Source: Chromera velia (Eukaryota > Sar > Chromeraceae). From it: a stretch of DNA of 32,532 nt. Location: NCBI GenBank assembly GCA_018398765.1, contig JAHBMJ010000845.1:1-32532 (forward strand), written 5' to 3'. Shown here one piece after another: positions 19,801-29,740 of the stretch. The first letter of the stretch is position 1. Each line of letters opens with the position of its first letter. The position numbers and the translations under genes are program-made. The notes under the pieces were generated by a model. It was not told the origin of the DNA. It was given only the letters and a program-made list of their open reading frames with translations, and made no database searches.

Positions 19801-21574
19801 CCATGGAATCATCGGACAAGGCAGAGAGACGGCTGTCACATGCGTCAGTGAAACTCTGGGAGAGACAGAGCTGGACCTCGTACCTACACACACATACATA
19901 TCATAGACACACGTGTACAGACGCACACACAAACACAGGTCAGGTGGGGTGGAAAGAAAGAAGAATAGCCAGACGGTGCTGAAAGACGTGCCACAAGACG
20001 GACCTCCACGTCCCCCGATTCCGCACTGTAGTGTACCGCAGATCTTCCCTGTGCGTCTGAACCGAGCACGTCTGCCCCCTCACTCACAAGCGCCACAGCC
20101 ACCCGGTGAAGACCTGCATGAAAACACACAGGAAAATTTAATGTGGAGCTAATTGATTTCTTGTATGTACAAAAGATGTTCTTGCTTGCACAGAATCGGC
20201 CCGTCCAGCGCCAGAAAAGAAAACAGAGGAGAAGGTTGGGGAGGGCCGAGGAGGAGGGGCGACGAATGTCAAAGAAACGACACGGATTCGCAAAGAAAGA
20301 AACAGATGATGATCGCACTTCTTCAAGTTGAAAGAAAGAGAGGGGCTTGCGAGGAGAGGAGAGCAGAGGAGGGGGCTGTCGTTTCTTATCTCCTCTTCTC
20401 TCCTTTTCCGCCGTTTTTTTTTTCTTTTCACACGCGAATGAACACACCTCTGCGTGCAGCAAAATGGAGGGGGGTCCTTCCCCCTCCGTCCCTCTCTGAC
20501 AGAAGCTTCGGTGCCTTCCGACACACAGCCCTTGCCACCTCTGCAATGTCAAGACACGCCACCCTGTGGAGGATCGAGACTGCCTCGGATGTTGAGAGGC
20601 CATTCTGAACACCCATGCCTCCTCGAGGAAGCTCCAGAGCAACTCGGGAGGACGAGGAGGGACCAACGCCGACACCCACAGAGAGGGATTCTAATCGGAT
20701 CTCTTCCTCAAGGGGGCGGCGGGCAACGATTGGCACAAAGGGCGGAGCGCTGCAATAATCAAAAATTGCAGGTGCACAAGATCTACACATTCGTGCGCAC
20801 AGAGTCACTTCGTAACGAAACCACAAGAGAGATTCTCTCAATTGGGTTCTTCATGTTTGTTCTTCCTTTCTTCTGCCGAACGATCAACTTCTTCGTCATG
20901 ATGCCCAACAGCAGTGGCTCGGATGATGCTGGTGTTTCCAGTTGGACTCCTTGATGACACTATCCGCTTCTTTCGTAGCCTGACATAATCAAAAAAGGAG
21001 CTGCAATGACGAAAAAGACCCAACATACTCTGTGTGTGTGGGTGCATGTGTGGGGGGGGGGCGTGCGTCCTTCGTGGCTATCCTGTTCCTTTGCTCACCT
21101 GCCTCTATCTTCCCTCCCTGTGGTTTCCTTCCCCTCCCAGAGAAGACCGTCACTCCCTGCAGGCGTCTGCAGAAGCTCAGCAGGCGACGCGAGGTCTACC
21201 AGCACCAGCAGGCCCTCAACAGAGGAACGGGAGAGAGACGGCCAACGAGGGTGGTCTTCTCCTAGCACCACTCGGAGCTCCTCTAGGTCCTGAAGCTTCT
21301 GGGATATCACCCCTGACACAAACCCTGGCCCGAGAGATAGAACCGTAGAGCCCCAGTGACCCAAGGCCGCAGGGGTGATATGGGATGACATGGGGATGTC
21401 TTCTCTGAGCATTTGTTCGAGACGGCTGTCCATCTCCTCTCCCTCCTCTGCCACAGCCTGACCAGACCTTGAGGGCTCTGCAGGCTCAGCCACGTGCACA
21501 CGGACCTGCACCTCCGTTTGGCACTGCTGGTCCGTGTGCGGGACGGCTGCCTGCTGTACACCGTTGCTCTCCAT
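15271..21574 (-). CDS. Ankyrin-repeat protein, eight exons, 1020 residues (model)
   Basis: Exons on the minus strand: 21574-21099, 20749-20448, 20113-20004, 19687-19301, 19006-18907, 18173-17032, 16104-16037, 15748-15271. All introns are GT-AG, every phase matches, and the sum is 3063 nt including TAA. About five ankyrin repeats occupy residues 215-440, seen as GRTPLHFAARRG, LVSEGADVLG, SAVHYSAESGDVE, LLEAGADPT and SSFHVAASLGHSDV-CAMLLEAA; several are completed only by splicing, which supports the model. A charged insert of about 55 residues sits before the last repeat. Exon 6 codes about 380 disordered Ser/Gly/Pro/Glu-rich residues. Its end joins a compact FVDLV-VFFDRSPLQLSVDDVIFRVMAS segment of unknown role. 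Ankyrin repeats mediate protein binding; the partner is unknown. The ATG at 21574 follows CAG and an in-frame upstream stop, so an extra 5' exon spliced at that CAG is possible. The last exon is the least certain. Confidence 0.8.
16479..16590. repeat. (CA)n-(TA)n microsatellite in ankyrin intron 6
   Basis: A CA run is followed by about 17 TA units and further CA/TA mixtures. It lies inside the 927-bp intron 16105-17031. Confidence 0.95.
16757..16882. repeat. (CA)n, (CT)n and (GA)n microsatellites in ankyrin intron 6
   Basis: CA at about 16757-16799, CT at about 16807-16823, CA again at about 16824-16838, and GA at about 16851-16882. The CT and GA runs are complementary and could pair as a hairpin in the transcript. 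Confidence 0.93.
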
Positions 21575-22481
21575 CTGCGGACTAAGCCCTTAGGAACCAA
21601 ACAACAGCGTCCAACCGATCAGTTCATGCAGCAAATCCCGGCGAGTCAAGAATCAGCCCACCTGGAATCAGCTTCCCAGCCCGAACCGGGTGTACAGAGA
21701 AATTATCGATATGCAACTTTGCGAGGTGACGGTGTTCTTGGGCATGGACACAGCGACACTGAATTCTCTTTACCGATACACCAGTGAGCAACACAGACCA
21801 CACAGCAGACTGTTCTTGTTTCGACCACCTGTGAGCTCTCTGGAGCAGGCCATACGTACATTTTGAGAGCGGGTTTCCTTCTGCTTGGCTTTTGACCCTG
21901 CCAGTATCGGCATCAATCAGGAACGACTTGCAACTTCGGCAGAGTCTCTTTGAGTCACTGCCAGGGGTATTAAAGGTGAAGATCAGTCTGAGTTTCCCTG
22001 AGTGTTTCTGATTCGTCAAATGACGCACGCCTGCATCCATGCACGCGACCGCGGGGCCTATGCGGGGCCTAGCTGAAGAGATTTTTGGATAGACTCTAGG
22101 CAAACAGGTCTAGGCACGACTCCCAATGCCGAGCAGTCTACGGCCGGTATGCTGGGACGTGCTATGCATCCCCGAACCGTCAGAAGAGATTTTTTGACTG
22201 ACCTTCGCATGCATATACGCGGGCTACATGCCCGTGACAGCATGCTTCATCCCTTCAAAGGCACTTTCACAAGAGTTTCAAGTCGAAACGCGGTGCCAAT
22301 CGGATCACCAAAAGTCGAACGCACCGCCTTTATATATACTCTTCAACAATGCAGCTTTTGTTGTCCAGTCGCAAATAGGTCTTCCTTCAGTCTTCCTTCC
22401 CGTAAGCAACACTGTGAAGAAGTCTCATTCCAGTGCGTGTCTCCCTTCCCAGCCAAACCTTTTCTCATTTCACATCCAAAG
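21575..22481. promoter_or_regulatory. Divergent intergenic region between ankyrin and CHASE genes
   Basis: About 900 bp separate the two modelled start codons, which point away from each other, so both promoters probably lie here. A TTTATATATACTC (about 22329-22341) lies about 145 bp before the CHASE ATG and could be a TATA element for that gene. This is inference only. Short ORFs in the region have no recognisable motif. Confidence 0.4.
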
Positions 22482-23780
22482 ATGGGGTGCACAGAGTGGT
22501 GCAGGAAGTGTAAGAATACATGGACCACAGGAAAGCAGGTCCAATCGTTGGAGTGGAGCTGGCAGATGCGGGTGGCGTACTACGGCTTCATTGGTTTGAT
22601 CATTCTGGGCATTGCGGGCATTCAAGTTTACCTGACCTTTCTGAGTGAAGACAGCCTGATTGCAATCCAAAGAGAAGACACCTGCAGGGCTGTGTTTGAT
22701 GGAGTGGAACGGGGGTGGACAGAGACCAGAATATTTACACTCGCTATCACAGGCAATTACTTCAGCACCAACTTCGAGATCTCCCAAGACCAACACAGGA
22801 AGTTTGCCCAGACTGAAGTTTACAAGCAAATGACCTATCTGAATTCTGTTTAATTTGTGAAGCACATTCCGAGCTACAGCGCCAGACAGACGTGGGAGAC
22901 TGCGATCAAAACCGAGTTCTCCTCAGGCAACTCTCTCACCCTTGTGGAGAACACTGTGTTTTCCAATCCCAAACTGTCCTCCTACTATCCTAACGGTGTA
23001 GACTCGTTCTTCATGTTCGGGTATAACTTTGACCGCTCAACGTTTCCAAAGGAGAATTCACAGGGATACGAGAACTACGACCCAATCATCTATCAGGTCT
23101 CTCACACCTCTTCCAGAAGGCTCTGCAGATCTCGCTTCCTGCCTGTCTCCTTTTTCGCCTCCAGTTCTGCCCACCTCTTCTCATGACTGATTGCAGTCTG
23201 GCTTTCTCGCCTGGTCATCTAGTCGTTTTTGTATCTGCCTGCATTTTGATGGTCTCAGTCTGTGAGACATACACAGAAGACAACACATGCAAAGAAGATC
23301 TGCAGTCCTGCGTCATTGATTGTCTGCTTCTGAGGGAGGATTGTACATTCGTCGTCATCCTTCGAACGCCTGAATTGGCCTTTTGTACAAGTACTCACAT
23401 GCCCTTTCCCTTGAGTTTGTGTGCATTGTAGCCATGACTGTCTCTTTTTCAGTCGGAGTGACACTCTGTTTTATGGATCCCCTCATCGATCATGGGGGAT
23501 ATCTGCCAGGGAGCTCTTCGACAGTCGTGACATACATTCACTTTCTCTTCGCTAAATCATTTGAGAACGTGCTGCCTGCGTATGGATGGCTGCACGCCCA
23601 AACTCCCATTCCACCCCCTCCCTTTCTGCAGACCTCATGGGACCCGTTCATCTGGGGATTCTTCCCTGACCCCGAACCGCCTCGAATCAAGGCCATCGAC
23701 ACCGCAAAGGAGACGGATGACCTGGCGTGCAGTGGGAGGATAGACCTGTTTGGGGTGGAGGAACAACCGGCAGGTCTGTA

Positions 23781-23858
<78 letters not shown>

Positions 23859-23863
23859 CCTCT

Positions 23864-23897
<34 letters not shown>

Positions 23898-23955
23898 CTG
23901 TCTGTCTGTCTCTGTGTAGGTCTATGCGTCTGCTGACAATAAACTCCTTCTGTCT

Positions 23956-24009
<54 letters not shown>

Positions 24010-25692
24010 GGAGAGTGTGTATTTTATGATGGCGCACGTCCACTTAGTCAGTCAGTCAGGCAGTCACTCACTCAATCAGACCGTTGGGCCTTCCTTTTCT
24101 GGCTCGTGTGCCTCCTCATGCGTCACTCACTCTGTATTTTTGCCTCTTTGCTTGTCTGTCTCTCTATCTATCCCTCTTTCTGCTCAATCAGCAACCTGTT
24201 CCTAGTTCTCTTTAAGGAAACGGTTCCAAAAGGGATTCTGAATGATCGCATGATGCAAACACGCAATATATGCAGGGATGCTGTGCTACGCTCCTCTGTG
24301 GACAGATTCGGACGGAAATCCAGTGGCAGAGAAGGCAGAAGGGTCTGCAATTTATGGGTCAGTCTGCATTGCTGCATGAATTCATGTGGCCTCGAATGAG
24401 AGAGCACGTCCGAGCAACATGGGATGGTGTCTTTAGGATGCGTGGGGGTGTTTTTGTGTGGATGCGTCTGTGTGATGGCAATCAAGGGACCCCTTGGGAC
24501 AGATCACGATCATCAGTTTGACTTCATGCGACTGCATGGTGGAAAGCGTGTGAATGTTCCGCTCATACACTCCGTGTATTCAATAAAACATGTGTATTCT
24601 AGGTGCAGGTACGTGAACCCCGTGTTCAAGTTCGACAGATTTCTCGAACGTGTGTATGATTCCAGCAGCTTCGGGACAGGTGAGACAGACAAGGAGAGGG
24701 GGGAGGCCTCCGAAATCGCCCTTGTCTGTGAACGGCAAAAAAACCTTGATTCAGAAAAGTGCACTCCCTTTCGCCGTGTTTAAGCCGCTATATATTTCTG
24801 CATGCCTAACCTGACGATCGGTCTGTCTGGTGTGCCCTCCCGTGCTCTACTCTTCTTTTATTCCCAGCTTTTCTTCTCAATTCCATTGGGGGACAATTAA
24901 GATCCAATTTCAAAATTCTTTATACCTGCATGTCCTATTCTTCGGCCTTCCTTTTCTGTTCTGCTTTTTTTTGTTTTGCTACGTTGCACTTCCCCTCCCA
25001 CTCTCTCACACATTATGCAAGCAAGATTTGGTCTACTGTAGATGAGAACAGCGAAGAGTACTGGTTTGAGACAATTTAACCTCTCTTGAGACGTTGTAGA
25101 TGTCTGCATTCGTTTGACTGGAAAGATGGAAAAATATGCATGCAGTAACATCTTATCAGTCTATTGAAGAGTAAGTCATCTCATTGTGTTATTTCTGTCT
25201 GCCTGCCTGCCTGCCTGCCTGCAGACATTTCTGATGTCGACATCTGGCTGTACGACATCACAGTGGAGGGCGTCGCCAATTTCGCAACCGGGTTGGACGG
25301 TGCCAGTTTCCTGGGCGTCTACCCGACTCAGGAGTACGGACCAGGGGACGACATTGCAAGTGACCACTACAGGAAAAGGGTCGGTCGGAAGATTGAGTGT
25401 GTGAAATGTGCAGACAATTGAAGCCCAAAACCGCACTTTCAAGAGCGTGCAGCCGACCTTCTGTCGTTGCTACTTTGCAGAGAAAACATATTCATCGGGC
25501 TTATTTCCTCTGTAACCCTCTCGTGGTGATTGTTCGTCGTGCAGCCCCCTCATTTCCTGTCTGACGTGCTGCCTGTGATGCTATCCGTCTGTCTGGAAAG
25601 CTTCTCTCTTTCTCTCTTTCTTTCCTTTCTTTCTTTCTTTCTTTCCTTCCTTCCTTCCTTCCTTCCTTCGGTCCGTCTGTCTATCTGTCTGC

Positions 25693-25753
<61 letters not shown>

Positions 25754-25759
25754 CGTATA

Positions 25760-25798
<39 letters not shown>

Positions 25799-26966
25799 AG
25801 GTGACCGAGAGCGATGACTATGAAGTTGTGAAGACAAAACAGCTCTCCGTGGCCTCCCGTGACTGGACGGTCTTCTGCGCAGGTAGGCAGACTGGCGCCT
25901 TTATTTGGTGGCACAAAAGGACAAAGACAGGGTTCGCGTATCCACTTGGTCCTCAAGACACGCAGTAGTTGAGCGAAATGAAAGACAAAACTTAAAAAGA
26001 GACTCACCGAAAGGAGCGAGAAGAAATGAGACTGCAAAATCGCCCAATTTCCTTTCAATGTTCAGCGAGCAGGCCTGAACTCGGGGTCGTCTTGTCACTC
26101 AGAAACTCGGACGCAAGCTATGTATTTGTTTTTTCACACCCAGCAACCAGAACCGTCGTAGCGGAAAAACTCAATGCCCACAGGGAACTGCCTGACTGCA
26201 CGGACTTTGAAGTATTCTGCGGTTATGTTGGATTCTTGTATTGTGTGCACGTGCTCAGTGAGAGTCATTCCTCTGCGCTATCCATGCATGGGTGCAGTGA
26301 AGCCTTCCTATGCAGTGAAGCGTCGGAGTTGGTTTCCCTGGATCATCGGCGCCCTTTCCGTGGTGTTCTCCATTTTGGAGTCTCTGATCGCAATTGCTGC
26401 TGTAATTCTGATTGCAAAGGCATCGGACCACATCTCCAAGAGACGGCTGGACTCCAAAATGAGGTCCCGAGTGCTCAACGCCAACAAAACCGCCACCGCG
26501 GAAGGGAACGGAAAGGCAGAGGCTGCTGCTGAAGTCGGCATGGACGTCCGAAAAATGGAGGAGGGGCCTGTGAGAGCTGAGGAGGAGAAGGAGCACGCAG
26601 TGGGAGCTCCAGAACAAGTAGAAGAGAGTGGAGGGGGGGACGAGGGGCAGAACCAAGTGGAAGGAAGAGAGAGGGAGAGAGAGTGGGAGGATGATGACAT
26701 CCCATCAGACGGAGAGGGGGCCCAGGTAAGAGAGAGAGAACGCGTTTGATTGCCTGCAGGGGTTGTAATTTTGTTTCCAGAAGACTAAGTCACGCTACGA
26801 CCTTAGACCTCAAATAGGTCCGGCAGTTTACTCCGATTTGTGGTGCGTGTGGAAAAGCAGAGGAAGACATTCAGCAGCCGATCCTGCAGCTCTTCTTTTC
26901 GCTTCTTTTCTGACTACAGTCAGGAATCCGAATTGGCATCGATCCTCCCAGCTAATCTCTGATTGA
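22482..26966 (+). CDS. CHASE-domain membrane sensor without output domain, eight exons (model; internal TAA)
   Basis: Exons: 22482-23096, 23632-23773, 24276-24357, 24609-24679, 25225-25379, 25801-25882, 26259-26725, 26781-26966. All introns are GT-AG with matching phases; the total is 1800 nt including TGA. A Cys-rich N-terminus starting MGC precedes TM1 (residues about 31-53). The CHASE ectodomain (about 60-395) shows [68 protein letters not shown] and [10 protein letters not shown], in family order and similar to plant cytokinin-receptor CHASE. TM2 (about 408-434, [20 protein letters not shown]) leads to a tail of about 165 residues rich in Glu/Gly/Arg. CHASE normally senses small ligands for attached kinases or cyclases; none is seen here. 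TAA at 22851-22853 (codon 124) interrupts the first exon. The ATG context is AAAGATGG. AATAAA at 27283 is a possible polyadenylation signal. Confidence 0.82.
22851..22853 (+). other. In-frame TAA inside the CHASE domain
   Basis: The codon falls between YLNSV and FVKHIPSY, a continuous CHASE segment where one residue is needed. CAA (Gln) would fit by a single C-to-T change. Downstream exons remain phase-consistent and conserved in texture, so the stop looks recent, allelic, a sequencing error, or tolerated by readthrough. Confidence 0.85.
23774..24008. repeat. (CTGT)n and (CT)n repeats in CHASE intron 2
   Basis: CTGT/CCGT units run from the 5' splice site (GCAG|GTCTGT) to about 23918. A pure CT run (about 23960-24006) follows and ends in TCAG. 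The intron as modelled extends to 24275. Confidence 0.93.
25197..25224. repeat. (CTGC)n repeat forming the 3' splice site of CHASE intron 4
   Basis: Five to six CTGC units run directly into GCAG at the acceptor before exon 5 (25225). Confidence 0.9.
25606..25800. repeat. (TTTC)n, (TTCC)n, (CT)n and (TG)n in CHASE intron 5
   Basis: A chain of pyrimidine repeats (about 25606-25668 and 25690-25713), then TG repeats (about 25714-25797), ends at GCGCAG, the acceptor of exon 6. The repeats replace a normal polypyrimidine tract. Confidence 0.93.
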
Positions 26967-28933
26967 GCAGTCTCCCGCATGCAAGGTTTTGCTTTTTCAT
27001 TCGGGTGATCTGCTTCGGATCTAGTCGGAGAGACGAATTAAATCACACGCGTCTGTTGAGTTCCCTTCTTTGCTTCTTTCCCCCCTCCTCTCCTCTCTCA
27101 CGGGCTCCTGCGTCCGTTTCGATCTCTTCCTTTGTCCCGTGAATTTATTGATGATGAATACGGACTGTCCTTCGTCGTTTGGTGTTATGCGTTGAGAATG
27201 AGGAACCGTGATGCTTGGTCGGCCAGGCTTGCCTCAGAGGTGTGAGTGCGCCTCAATCCGGATCCGTCTGGGAACTTATTTCAATAAAGGCCAGTTCCTT
27301 CCAGCTAGAATGCCCTTAGAACAACACTGGCAGTCTAGCTTTTTCACTAGCTTTTCCATCCAGGTTACGCCCGGTCCAGAAAAAACTACTGCTAAACTAG
27401 ACATAGATTTGTACTGATTGCTGAGTTCTTCCTGTGTGCATACTGTAGCGATTGATACTAGCGAAAGCAACTTAAAGTTGTGTGACTCCACATTTATGTT
27501 CCATAGCAGACTGTGGTGTAAACAAGAAAAATCTAATGCACACAGGTTTTTCAACTAATTGAAATAATTTTTGTATAACTGTTGTAGAGTGTTAGTGTTA
27601 AAATTTTTTTCTGAAATTTTAATTTTAAGAATTTTTTCCCATGTAGAATTTTAAATTTCTGTGATATACATAAAACTTAGGCCCTTTATATAGACTAGAA
27701 ATTAATGATTGTTGAGGTTCATAACCGTTTATCATATCATCGACTATGGTCTACAGGATGGTAGGCTAAAAAATAGTTGTATAGGCACTTCAGTCTTCAA
27801 GTTTAAACGTCGTAGATCGTAATGTAGAACGTATATAGTAACTGTTTTTCTGTTTTTCAAATTCTAAATTAGACTGTAGAACAAGAAAAATATATGTATG
27901 CGTGTAAGTATATGTTTTAAACTTTTAATCGACAAGAACTTCGATGTTTGGAATTCAAGTTATAAATACGTAAAAATATCTATTTAGATGTGAAGTGTAC
28001 TATGATTACGGAAGGTGGCTAGCCTTCAAGCCTTGACAGCTATAGCTTGACAGATTTACAGAGTTCAACATGAACATGCCCGGTAACAGAAGTCCTAGGA
28101 CTGTCGAAGAGGGCACAACGAAGAGAGAGAAAGGCTTCAAGCAGTTGGATATACTTCGATGAGGTGAGAAACGTTGATATCAGAAAACGCATCCTTTTTT
28201 CTGTGTTTGCTGTTTTTGATCTGCTCCCCAACTTCACAATTTCATGCACTAGCATTACGTTGTTTACTTCAATTTTTCGCTCCCTTAAGCATACCCAGAC
28301 TCAGACAGTCTGCCGCTGAATCTCACACTGTCTGCGGAGAAATCTAGAGAAAGAAACTTCAAGACCGACCGACTGTATGCGGGCTGACAAAAATGCGAGC
28401 GCCTCTTTTGATGTTCGAGGCACATGCATAGAGTCTGTACAATCAGCAACACACATGCATGGCCGTCTCTCTCATTGTTTCCCACCCCGCTACCCCTGCA
28501 CGACTTCAAATTTCCCTTTCTCTTCCTCTACTAGTTCCCCTACCCATCTCATATTCCAGACTCATGCGTGCACGCCGCAGACCAAAGAACAGAGAACCAA
28601 CATACTCTCCGGACGCTAAAACTTCTATCAACGTTCTCTCATCCGTACAAAAGAAAGTCATCCACATACACGCACACAGGTCATCTCCTGCATGCATGCA
28701 AACAAATACATATGAATACAATAGATTGATGCACCCCAATCGACATTCCCGAAGAATCACTCATTGTTTTCTTACTGAGGGACTGTGGGGAAGAAATTCA
28801 CTTCTCCCACCAGCTCCCCACCTCCATATTGCTTTCGTCACCTAGGAAAAAAAACATATTTCATATGATTCGATCTCCCTCCATCTGTTTCTCTCTCTCC
28901 CCACTCCCTTCCTCTGTCACATTGCGTGTGCGA

Positions 28934-28995
28934 ACGTGTGTGTGCGTGTGTGTGTATGTGCACGCGCGCGTACACGCACACACACGTGCACATAT
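28934..28995. repeat. 62-bp uninterrupted alternating purine-pyrimidine tract
   Basis: Purine and pyrimidine alternate without a break. The left GTGTGTG part and right CACACAC part are inverted around a GCGCGCG core. This is a strong Z-DNA or cruciform candidate on sequence grounds. Confidence 0.85.
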
Positions 28996-29172
28996 TTACT
29001 CGTACAAACAGCAATAGGTAGACACACAATAATAGAGAGAGACGGGGGGGCGGGGGGGGCAGGCAAGTAAACCTTCGCTCGGGCGGTCTGGCAGAAAGCT
29101 AGGCAGAAAGAAAAAAAAAAGGGCCGACCGACCGACTGTCTCACTCCTAGCTGCCAATTCGAAGACCCCAAG

Positions 29173-29204
<32 letters not shown>

Positions 29205-29212
29205 TAGGCAGA
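29173..29212. repeat. (CAGG)n microsatellite
   Basis: About nine AGGC units in tandem, in the intergenic region. Confidence 0.95.
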
Positions 29213-29482
29213 GAGAGAAAGAAAAAGGCGGACATGCAGCCTGTTTCCTCTTTTGACCAGTGAATAGATGGATCGAGTGATGCACTGCCCGGTCTGCACA
29301 TCCATCCTCCCACACAAACAGAGGGACTGTGCTTGATCCCCGGATCTGAGACTCTTTCTTTCTGTTTGTCTTTCAATCTAACACACAACACAGGTTTTCC
29401 CGTCATACCCGGAGACGCTCTTTGGCAGATTGACATACTCGTGCATGTACGAATGAGCAACCACCCTTTCTGAATGCGCACG

Positions 29483-29485
<3 letters not shown>

Positions 29486-29521
<36 letters not shown>
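29486..29521. repeat. (GA)n microsatellite
   Basis: About 18 GA units without interruption. Confidence 0.95.
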
Positions 29522-29526
<5 letters not shown>

Positions 29527-29740
29527 GTCAAAGAGGGGGGATGAGAAGGGTGCAAACGATTGTACAGGAACAAACAACCTTCAAAAAAGACCTCTACCAT
29601 GATATTTGAAAATCATATTTCATCTTTTGTTTTCTTTTCGGTCGATCCCGCCTGTCATATTACGTGAGAGAAAAGGAGACAGGAGCAGAGAAGAGGAGCG
29701 GAAAGGGGATCTTCAGAGCCTCGATCACTGTCCGGGTCTA

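Larger units (their letters stand above)
26967..29740. other. Intergenic stretch between convergent CHASE and kinase genes
   Basis: About 27540-28060 is AT-rich with no coding signal. Short ORFs (for example 28459-28845 plus and 28917-29577 minus) are low-complexity or unrecognisable. It contains several simple repeats, listed separately. I find no output-domain exon for the CHASE gene here. Confidence 0.6.

Noticed and set aside
7406-22853. Reassignment of TAA/TAG to Gln as the explanation for in-frame stops
   Set aside because: The retrotransposon also has an in-frame TGA (9386) and a TAG where Trp is expected (10189). The LTRs show the same C-to-T decay without any coding constraint. Mutation explains everything, although the CHASE TAA alone cannot settle it.
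22848-22862. A 15-nt GT...AG mini-intron removing the CHASE TAA
   Set aside because: It would keep frame, but it would delete residues that align with the CHASE motif (FVK), and all other introns here are 55 bp or longer.
23440-23631. Upstream extension of CHASE exon 2 from the acceptor near 23451
   Set aside because: The frame is open, but the acceptor at 23631 joins exon 1 in phase and gives a compact CHASE sequence. The extra residues have no counterpart.
24010-24210. Exon after the CT run in CHASE intron 2 (acceptor at 24009)
   Set aside because: With the required phase it reaches TGA after a few codons, whereas the acceptor at 24275 gives GMLCYAPLW, a CHASE motif.
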